64,000 nt of DNA from Diphasiastrum complanatum (Eukaryota > Streptophyta > Lycopodiopsida > Lycopodiales > Lycopodiaceae): contig CM055103.1 of NCBI GenBank assembly GCA_029204225.1, positions 1,755,720-1,819,719 on the forward strand. The letters run 5' to 3'. Shown piece after piece: positions 56,152 to 64,000 of this stretch. The first letter of the stretch is position 1, and every line of letters starts with the position of its first letter. The notes beneath the pieces were generated by a model. The model was not told where the DNA came from. It made no database searches and saw only the letters and a list, made by a program, of their open reading frames with translations. A program made the translations under genes and the position numbers.

Positions 56152-56301
56152 AAATTTCTATACCTATCAAAGTTCCAACATGTGTGGTCCATATATGAAC
56201 ATGATTTGTCTCAAAATTATTGAATGAAATTTCTATACCTATCAAAGTTCCAACATGTGTGGTCCATATATGAACATGATTTGTCTCTATATTATTGAAT
56301 G
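56152..56301. repeat. 75-bp tandem duplication, nearly identical
   Basis: AAATTTCTATACCTATCAAA starts at 56,152 and 56,227. The two 75-bp copies differ at about two or three bases. Confidence 0.92.
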
Positions 56302-56469
56302 ATTAATGGGATGAGTAGGAATCAATGGTAAGCCATGTCCCTTCCATATCTAAGTAGTAATGATGAGATGGTCGGTAATCCTAATAAGGGATCATACCTA
56401 AAATTGTGACCACTTTGCTACATTTATTTAGCTTATTGATTCTAGAGTCATAAGAAAATGTGCACAAAA

Positions 56470-57232
56470 GTTTACTATTTGTTGGAAAACCGAAAATTTT
56501 GGCAAAGCGGATTCAGACAAGGTCTGAATAAACAATAGCAGTGGAAGACAAACTCTGTCAATTATATTAGAAAATGTGGTACTCAGACAATAAATGGATG
56601 AAGTAGAAGCATCTGATCGAACAATCTCTACACAAGATAATCAGAGATTGAAGCCAAGAGCTGAAAATACTTCTCATTAAAAAATTGATCTTTATAAAGA
56701 TCGGAGGAGTACAATAACTGCTAGCTTGAAAAATTGCTTTTGCTCTGCTTGCCTTGACATTAAAACTTAGCCAACCTACTTGCTTATTTATTGCAAAAAT
56801 TATATTAGTCCTAAGTTATGGAGAAGCTATGTTGTCTAATCCGTCCTACAGTAGATAAAGGTCACTATAGATCTTAATCTTGTATATACATAGTTAAAAA
56901 CTATTAACATTAACCTGGGATTACAGATTGTGACTTGCGTCAAAAATAGTCGTAGGGTCGAAATAGACACAAGGGTTGAAATAGACCTAGGTCAAATATA
57001 GACCGTGAGTCAAAATAGGTCTTTGGGTCGAAATGAGTGTCGCAAGGTCGAAATTATACATATTCAATTTGACCAATCTATCGAAGCCAAAGAGTGATTT
57101 TGATTTCAATTCCTAGGGTTGAAATAGATTTTGATTCTCTGTTTCAATCTTCTGTTAATAATTGCAGTCTAAGTATTTAACAATTTTATGATACTCATTA
57201 AAAAGTGGATTTCCACTTGAATTTTGAGATCC
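56470..57232 (-). repeat. Probable LTR next to an antisense PPT
   Basis: GAGATCCAATACTCCCCCTTAA near 57,225-57,246 mirrors the ATCCAACACCCCCCCTTAA that ends the copia LTR at 39.57 kb. The sequence to the left should therefore be the 3' LTR of a minus-strand element. It contains several GTCGAAATAGAC-like units at 56,940-57,060. The left boundary is a guess. Confidence 0.4.
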
Positions 57233-57300
57233 AATACTCCCCCTTAATGTGGATTTAATCTGATATGATTGTCCTTTGTGTTAACTTTATGAGGACCTAG

Positions 57301-57690
57301 TGCATTATGCAGATCACAATCACAATCAACATAGCTCAAGCACCTCAAGCTCTCAAAGATGGCATAGCAAAAGTAATTGAATAACAAGAAAACATTGTAT
57401 ATATGGTAAAAGCCCCAAACTCCATGGGCTCGACAAGTGTCGTCTAACTAAATTGGAACCTGTCCAACTAACTTGGCCCAGTATAGGCCATAATTATTGA
57501 CGACAAACCTAGGACATGCTCTGAGTACAACAAAGGTTGTCAAAAAACTACTATACAGAATAATTTCCTATCAATGTGGCTACCCGACTAATCCAAGTAG
57601 CTAGCTATGGGACGAGCGTCCGAATGATCAGTTGATCGTAGGTCATGTCCGAACATTATTGAAAGCAATAAACTAATCAACTGTACAATA
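57301..57690 (-). repeat. LTR-like repeat family C, copy 1
   Basis: It shares GTACAAGCCCCAAACT..GCTTGACAAGTGTC-type sequence with 61,437-61,750 in the same orientation. It also shares GCCATCTTTGAGAGCTTG and GTGATCTGCAT with 63,385-63,690 in reverse orientation. Strand is given relative to the PBS found beside copy 2. Confidence 0.65.
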
Positions 57691-57770
57691 ATTATAGTAT
57701 CAAATTTGAAGCTTATACAATATAAATCAAATCAAGCCTAATTTCGAATACTCTCCCTTAAGCTCAAATG

Positions 57771-57870
57771 TGTGAGAAATTGGCAAAAATCAGGCTTGGT
57801 ATTCCTATGTTAGAAGTTTGTGAGTGAATCTCACATGTGTGGAGGATGTTCCCATGCATTAGAAGAATTC
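57771..57870 (+). repeat. LTR start fragment, copia element 2 family
   Basis: TGTGAGAAATTGGCAAAAAT through TCACATGTGTGGAGGATGTT matches the reverse complement of 20,233-20,150. It breaks off at CATTAGAAGAATTC. Confidence 0.8.
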
Positions 57871-58033
57871 TGAATCCAGAAAAGACCCTTTAAGGAATGC
57901 CACGTAGATTGACAAAGTTTATTAATGTAAATTACCAAAATAAATTCATTTTTTGCCCAAATGCTTTTTCATTTCTGCCCGCACTATTTTCGATGCTTAA
58001 CCATATTACCGTTTGTAGTTTATTGAAAATAGT

Positions 58034-58389
58034 ATAACTTTTTGATCGTAGCTCCAATTGAGACGAAAATTATACTATTGGAAAGCTTGACGAGAGCTTT
58101 CCAACAGTACCTAGATGACCTACTTCTGAGCTATCGTTCAAAGGTTATGGCTAGTCAAAGTTTCAAAAAAAAAAAAAAGGTCCAAACATTTCTCTTGTGC
58201 TCGCTAGAGTACCCTCTTGTCCGCGCACAAGAGAGATATTTGGACTTTTTTTTTGAAACTTTGACCAGCCATAACTTTTGAACAGTAGCTCAAAATTAGG
58301 TCATGTAGAGTACCCTTGGAAAGCTCTCATCGGAGCGCTTTCCAACGGTATAATTATCGTCTCAGTCGGAGCTACGGTTAAAAAGTTAT
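58034..58389. repeat. 356-bp foldback (long inverted repeat)
   Basis: The left arm 58,034-58,200 begins ATAACTTTTTGATCGTAGCT. The right arm 58,225-58,389 is its reverse complement with roughly 80% identity by eye, including GGAAAGC..GAGAGCTTTCCAA and TGGCTAGTCAAAGTTTCAAA. The innermost pair CTTGTGC/GCACAAG encloses a 24-base loop. It could be a foldback transposon or give hairpin RNA. Confidence 0.88.
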
Positions 58390-58839
58390 GCTTTTTTTAA
58401 TGATAATTGCATATTATACTATGAATAACATGTCATGCTTGCGGGTTGCCCCCGACGTTGAATTATAGCTTTATTAAGAAAACTTTGTTTTTCAATTCTA
58501 ATGAGCTACATTACGTAGATTTCAATCATTAGGGATGAGGCTTGGAGTGCACATTGGATTGTGGGAGACCTTTGAATGATGTATGGTGACATCTATTGGA
58601 TATGCTTGCACGTGCATGAGGGCATATTGGTTACAAGTGTGGGCCGTGATTGAGGATCTGATTTGGAGACTAGTGGATCTACATGTGGCACAAGTATTGG
58701 TATGATAGGATACCACTTTGGGTAGGTCTTGGTCATGTATTTGATGCTTTATCATTGATCTGTGTGTGCTTGCATGTTACCTTGTCACATAGTCTAGATC
58801 TATGTCGAAGCTGTATGTGTCAATGCCTTTGCATCTATC

Positions 58840-59160
58840 TCTCCATTCTATTGGACCATTCTCAAGCATATCTCAAATCCTATTGGACCAATGGTACTTC
58901 CACATCTTATTTCTATTGGACCTCTTGAACTTTGACTTGTCACACATCAAACTAACTAAAGACACTTGTCAAGAACCTATTTAGCTTGAGTTTTCCACTT
59001 GTGCTTTTGGCCTAATAATGACAAAAAAAGTGTACTTCACTAATTGACCTCTAAAGCCAAAAATGGCTCAATCTACTAATGACACCTAGAAGCTTGAATA
59101 TGAAACTTTATGAGACCCCTATAACAACCATTTTTAATTTATTTTACAATTCTCCACACA
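58840..59160 (-). repeat. LTR fragment, copia element 2 family, inverted
   Basis: TTGACTTGTCACACATCAAA, TCAAGAACCTATTTAGCTTG and GACCCCTATAACAA match 19,920-20,110 almost base for base. It ends at CTCCACACATTAGAGGAGTC, the same break motif as the plus-strand fragment at 57,852. Confidence 0.85.
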
Positions 59161-59790
59161 TTAGAGGAGTCCTAAATCCAAAAAAGACCCTTTGTAAAGA
59201 TACTTTTTATATTTTTTTTCTCAAATTTTGCTTACACATGGACCAATCAAAACACTCATCTCCCAAAAAAAGCATTAATCCAAACCTCTTTGCCTTGACA
59301 TCCTATCTAGTCAATCCTAAAAGTTGTTTCCCATCCATTCCTGCTCCAAGCACTAGAGTCTACCAAGGACTCAATGAGAGAATGTGCACAAATCTCACCA
59401 TAGGCTATACCTAGATAGCTCTCCCATCTCCGATAGGTACTAATGATGATTTTCCAATTCTCTGCATCCCATGCAGATTCAACTTTTCCATGCTTGACAT
59501 TGCCAAGTCTGATTTGACCAATGTCTAGGTTTTATTACAAGAAACTTGTCTCAACACCATATCCAGCATGTCATCCAAACCAAAGTAAATGCAGATAAGA
59601 TCCAACCATCGTGATGATAAACTCACCCATGATCCAAAGCATATCAAATAGGATAGCTCCATTAGAATCATGTACCCTATTCAAACTTTTTAGAATTTTT
59701 CAATACAGTATCGACTCAAAAAAATTCTATATTTTTTGAGTCAGTGTATATTTTTGAATCATTGTATAATTTTTTGATACTTGTAAATTT
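59161..59790. other. No gene recognised
   Basis: Pyrimidine- and AT-rich sequence. A 111-codon open frame at 59,079-59,414 overlaps the LTR fragment and has no motif, so I do not call it a gene. Confidence 0.4.
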
Positions 59791-59799
59791 TGATATTGT

Positions 59800-60190
59800 C
59801 CGACCCAACGACTTCGCGTTGACATTCCGCCCACTTTGTACATTCATTAACTATAATGAGGCGATTGTAATAACTGCAACAAAAGGTTGTTGTAGATATT
59901 TTGTAGGATATCAATCCTAGAATCTTCATCAGAAAACTTCTTTTGATTATTCGAGTTTTCTGTAGCCAGTGTTATCAACTCAACGACTGTAAGCTGAAGT
60001 TATCACTTCAAGCATTGTACTCACTATTTGATATTAATCAGAGTGCAAATTTTCAGTCCCACTATTGTATCGTTTCATTGCACATTTGTCTAAATCATTC
60101 AATTTGAACATTCTGCTGCTAACTGCGGTGCTTCTGATCCTACACTAAGCTCGCTCATCAGCTTCTGCTGATTTCCACTTATTTGCAACA
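59800..60190 (+). repeat. LTR fragment, family B
   Basis: TGTAGCCAGTGTTATCA, AAGTTATCACTTCAAGC and TATTAATCAGAGTGCAAAT match the LTR at 24.77-24.85 kb. No PBS follows, so this copy is truncated or solo. Confidence 0.65.
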
Positions 60191-60449
60191 CTCCAGTGTA
60201 CGATATTATTAGTTATGCCCTATCATTTTGTATTAGGCCAATAATGTAATTCAAATAACCTTGTGGGGGGCCATATGCTCCAATTGGACCTATGGAGCTA
60301 GTGCATGGGATTGATGCTTATTGGTGCAAGAATAGGAGGCCAAATGCTTTTGGAGTGGATTTGGAGATCCTAGAAAAAATATTTCTCAGCTTTTGGGGCC
60401 TATATCCCTTGTAGGAACTCGCGATCGTCTCCTCTCATGCATTCAATCA

Positions 60450-61320
60450 TTGTGGCTTGGGATTGAAGCGGTTAGGATTTACCGAGGTGGTGAACATATA
60501 TCCAATGCATTCAAGAAGTATTGCTCTATTAATGGGATTGAACAAAAACTTACTTCTTCCTACTCTCCAAAGTTCAACGGACTTGCTGAAAGGAAGAATA
60601 GGACCTTGGTTGAATCTGCCAAGTGCATGATTGCTCATGCATCGTTACACAAATCTTTTTGGTAGCAAGCTATTTTTATGGCAGCTTACCTACAGAATTG
60701 ATTTTTAACCAAACGTCTATCTAATAGTAAGACTCCTTATGAAGTTTGGCAAGCCTTCAGTAAAGCATTTGAAATTTTTTTTTATGTGTGGCCTATACTC
60801 ACATTCCTAGAGACACCAAAAAGAAGTTGGATGTTCATTCTATAAGAACAATCTTTGTTGGTTATTGTTCTTCAAATGGTATGTATAATCCTTCAATATC
60901 CAAAATTATTACTAGTATAGATGTTACGTATATTTAAAATCAGTTTATTGACCTAAAGGGCAAGAACAAAGTCATAAATGAAGTTCATGCTCAGAATATT
61001 GATCAACATTGAAATACAGTCAATTCCTTCAATCAGCTAGCCTATATAATTTGATTTAGAAGAAGAACAAGAAGTTGCAACTCAAGAGTAGCCAAACCAG
61101 CAACAAACCTTGCAACCAAAGGCACCTCCTAGAAGATCTACAAGAGTTATAAATCAGCGTGTCAAATTTGCTGATGAGTACACTCATTATCTGTTGCAAG
61201 AGCCAACTATAGTTGACGAAGCACTCACGCAAGCTGATTCAGATCTTTGGAAGGAAGCCGTCTTTTCTGTTTGCAACCATCTGGACTGCATGTGCTCCAT
61301 ACGGAGTCCTCTCTCCTGAG
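60450..61320 (+). pseudogene. Copia integrase relic
   Basis: FNGLAERKNRTLVESAKCMI is clear near 60,580. The second catalytic Asp is lost (IYRGGEHIS in place of DNGGEY). The frame then breaks at 60,664 with TAG (from SFW). Later scraps include KTPYEVWQAF (60,735) and DSDLWKEAV (61,240), an RT-entry block. No RT core follows. Confidence 0.8.
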
Positions 61321-61396
61321 ATGCCTCATGTGCTAGCTTTTCTTGTGAAAGACATTGACGATGGCTCCACCAGATCGTGCATACTTGCAACACCAT

Positions 61397-61411
61397 GTCT
61401 GATACCATGTT
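61397..61411 (-). other. Primer-binding-site-like sequence
   Basis: The minus strand reads ATGGTATCAGACATGG just inside family C repeat copy 2. It is a partial match to the copia PBS. Confidence 0.5.
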
Positions 61412-61436
61412 AATGTTCTGAAGATCTATTATAGTA

Positions 61437-61750
61437 TATAAATCACAACTCAAGGACCTCAAGCTGTCAAAAATGTCACAACAAAAGCTATTGAATAACA
61501 ATGAAACATTGTACATATAGTACAAGCCCCAAACTGCATGAGCTTGACAAGTGTCATCAAACTAAATTGGCACCTATCTAACTAACTAGGCCCAATATAG
61601 GTCGTAATTATTGATGAACCTAGGACATGCCCCTAAGCATCTCAAAAGCCATCAAACATCTAATGTATAACCTAATTTTCTATCAATGTGGTTACTCAAC
61701 TAATCCAAGTAGCCAGCTATAGGATGAGTGTCTGATTGATCAGTCAATGG
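61437..61750 (-). repeat. LTR-like repeat family C, copy 2
   Basis: Direct copy of 57,301-57,690 with scattered differences and small deletions. A PBS-like site on its inner side suggests an LTR. Confidence 0.65.
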
Positions 61751-61989
61751 CTTGCTCTACACCTTTTCTCTGACATAATGGTATTTGATTTCGATATGTT
61801 TACTTCAAGAATAAAATCTCAAATCTAGAGATAGTGTAATTTGTGAAAAATCAAAAAGCTATCTATGTTGACTTTAGGAGTGATTAAGTTTTTCCATCAA
61901 ACATCTATGTGTAGGAAGTTGATAGGGCCAATTTTGGCCTAGAAAGCAAAATAGTCAAAATACATGTAAAGCCATGATTTGGCCAAAAT

Positions 61990-62520
61990 TCATTTATGAC
62001 GTAGCTCAAGCTAGTTAGTCACTACAAGTGTCAAGTTTAGGTTTGATGAGTGATCAAAGTCAAAGTGTTGGCATGAGGTCAAGGGTCCAATCAAAAGAGA
62101 GATATCTAGCATTTTGGTCCAATCAACTTTGGAGGGTCATGAATCACTCATCCAATAGGAATCTAAAGGTGGTAGAAAAGAGGTCCAATAGGAATTGAGC
62201 ATGGACTACCTTGAGTTAGTACTAGTAGGTTGATTACGTCCATTATGTAGTTGAGTTTTTGAGAGTTATATGAGATTTGGCAATTTGTGACTATCAGTCT
62301 ACTTTCTCTCTTGACCTGAGATTTTCTCTCTACCCGAGAGCAACTACTAGGGGGTTTGGGAACCTTTAGGATCATACAACACATACTTCATAACCACTAA
62401 CCTCAAAACCATATGGTGATGAGAGTGTGTAAGCCATTCCATAAACCCCCTAACAACAACCACTTTTCATAGTTTCTTTTCAAGTATCACTTTCACACGT
62501 GTAAATGTACTTGCCCTATG
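61990..62520 (+). repeat. LTR fragment, CACACGTGTG family
   Basis: It carries TTTTCTCTCTACCCGAGAGC (62,322), CACACGTGTAAATG (62,493) and CATCCAATAGGAATCT blocks. These are marks of the LTRs at 19.6 and 28.4 kb, here on the plus strand. The boundaries are approximate. Confidence 0.55.
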
Positions 62521-62645
62521 ATTGTATGTATGCATAATTAAAGAAACATGAAGTTTATACCCACAAAGCATTGCTAGCTTATGAACCAAAAACCTACAAA
62601 AATACACGGAAGAAATCGTAAACAACCGCAACCGCACACTGCAAA

Positions 62646-62790
62646 CGGTTTCAATGAAGGCATCGAAGACAACCGCAAAGTCCTGCAAATGGTTTCAACG
62701 AAGGCACCGAAGGCAACCACAATGGTCCCGCAAGGACTCATAAATGAAGGCAACAAAGACCACCGCAACAGTCCCGCAAGGACTCACATA
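62646..62790. repeat. Imperfect minisatellite, about 3 units
   Basis: GGTTTCAATGAAGGCATCGA, GGTTTCAACGAAGGCACCGA and a shorter AATGAAGGCAACAAAGAC begin units of about 50 bp. The units end in GTCCYGCAA. The surrounding 62,600-63,150 keeps repeating ACCGCAA and CGAAGGC. Confidence 0.65.
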
Positions 62791-63384
62791 CGAAGACCAA
62801 CGAAAGGGGTCAACCGCAACTGCAACGCAATGTGCACTATAAACCGCAACACTCCAACCTACGGTCCATTACAAAATTTTGGCAAACTAAAGGAAATTAA
62901 AGGTCAACACTTACGATCTAGAAGCGAAGACCACGGCTCGCCTAGACACCGCAAGATGAAACTTGCGGTCACCTACGAAGTAAACCAAAGGTCAGCAGAC
63001 CGAAGGCAGTCCACGAAGGCTGACTGAAGGCCACCACAAAGTCAATGAATATGGTTTACGATGGTTCTCTCCTCATGACCGCAAAGAACCTTCACGATTG
63101 CAAAGAACCTTCAACCGCAAGGCACCATAGACAAACGATCGCGGTCACAAACGGCTGTAAAAACGACGGATCTTCACAACCCAAGTAATTGTTTGCAAAT
63201 TCTGAAAGTTAGTATCTGATGCAAAAAAAACTAACTTTTTTTTATTTTTGGAAAGATCGAGCAAAGTACCAGATGCAAAACGAACTCCACGGACAAAGGA
63301 GACAGCAAATGTGATATTGTAATTAGTGTACAGTTAATTAGATTTGTTGTATTCAGTTGTGTTCGGGACGTGACCCATTAAGAT
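62791..63384. other. GC-richer, low-complexity stretch without gene
   Basis: The open frame across 62,581-63,027 follows from the ACCGCAA/CGAAGGC repeats, which lack stops. It has no domain and I do not call it a gene. Confidence 0.4.
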
Positions 63385-63690
63385 ATATTGATCGACAACT
63401 GATCCCGTAGACGGCTACTTGGTTTAGCCAGGTAGCCACACATAGGAAAAATTAGCCTATATAGAGTTATATACAGTATATGCTATACTCGAGGGCATGT
63501 CTCGAGTTTGTCAGTCGAATTTGGCCATACTAGTAGGCCAATTTTAGAAAACCTTTCTTTTTCATGCAGGTTGTGGATTTTCTATATGTATAGTTTTGTT
63601 TGTTAAACATTGAAGCTTTTGTTGTGCCATCTTTGAGAGCTTGTGAGGAGTGTCTATGGTGATTGATTGATGTGATCTGCATACTACACT
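63385..63690 (+). repeat. LTR-like repeat family C, inverted copy
   Basis: GCCATCTTTGAGAGCTTG and GTGATCTGCATACTAC are the reverse complement of 57,308-57,365. A TATA-like TATATAGAGTTATATAC lies at 63,460. The copies differ more than copies 1 and 2 do from each other. Confidence 0.5.
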
Positions 63691-63747
63691 AGATCCTAAT
63701 AGGATTCTAACACAAGACTCCATCAACATTGACTCTTTTTTAGACTC

Positions 63748-64000
63748 CTAAGCACAGGGGATAGAACCTACTCCTTTTAGTTTACAAACATCATCATTTG
63801 TTGTAAACATAGACTTGATAGGCCCTTCATAAGACAAAAGAGTTGAAAAGTACTCCCTCTTGCTTGTCATGTGGGAACTTGCCCCACTATCTATCCACCA
63901 TGGATCTTCTCCCTTGAAACTTGATGAAGAGAAGCTTGACATCAAGTGAGTCCTCATGTAGACCCAAACTAGCTTGTGAATTTTAACAAATCCAAAGTCA
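63748..64000 (-). pseudogene. Copia protease start, cut by window edge
   Basis: The minus strand reads SSFKGEDPWWIDSGASSHMT, then LLSYEGPIKSMFTTN and LKGVGSIPCA. This is the protease region as in copia element 1 (WWIDSGASSHM, YTASDQ, IDGIGSIP). The frame is open upstream to the window edge. It ends after IPCA with unrelated sequence, so protease is truncated on its C-terminal side. Confidence 0.85.

Noticed and set aside
62581-63027. 148-codon ORF as a possible small gene
   Set aside because: It is composed of ACCGCAA/CGAAGGC repeats with few stops. There is no domain, and the composition follows the repeat.

Overview
The window looks like nuclear DNA from a large-genome seed plant. Introns carry GT..AG borders, copia and gypsy LTR retrotransposons are nested throughout, (CT)n/(GA)n arrays are long, and one intron is 13.9 kb and full of transposons. 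I infer a gymnosperm, but nothing here fixes the species. There is no bacterial-style operon, CRISPR array, rRNA or tRNA gene that I can recognise.

Two host genes can be rebuilt exon by exon. (1) A plastid thioredoxin-like protein of the ACHT type lies on the minus strand from 31,430 down to at least 12,698. It has three in-phase exons, a 4.3-kb first intron and a 13.9-kb second intron, and its last exon or exons were not found. (2) A class 3 (OBL1-type) triacylglycerol lipase lies on the plus strand at 50,715-54,441, with five exons and 512 residues. Its Ser-His-Asp catalytic set is visible. A third host-derived item is a divergent, CENH3-like histone H3 pseudogene at 460-869 (-). An unassigned 231-residue ORF at 33,217-33,912 (+) stays readable past its stop codon.

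Layout. 0-3 kb: H3-like pseudogene and two head-to-head copia relics. 3.2-7.9 kb: copia element on the minus strand with an unbroken pol and a separate gag frame. 8-12.5 kb: LTR, gypsy and copia scraps. 12.5-31.4 kb: the ACHT gene. Its introns hold a short copia element with both LTRs, a PBS and a 5-bp target duplication (13,243-16,614), a gag-protease copia element lacking most of pol (19.5-23.6 kb), and several relics. 31.5-39 kb: promoter side of ACHT, a GC-rich foldback, the unassigned ORF, a copia gag relic and a gypsy gag relic with its PBS. 39-42.3 kb: copia pol relic (-). 42.4-49.7 kb: gypsy polyprotein relic (+), followed by a 2.6-kb extra reading frame with a coiled coil. 50.5-54.4 kb: the lipase gene. 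54.4-64 kb: repeats, inverted LTR pieces, a 356-bp foldback, copia relics and the start of another copia pol at the right edge.

The most unusual observations are: the H3-like pseudogene, whose two core nonsense codons sit exactly where H3 has Gln55 and Gln68; the long dinucleotide arrays that all lie within 60 nt of splice sites in both host genes; the extra ORF behind the gypsy integrase; and two related copia elements interrupted at the same gag-pol junction.
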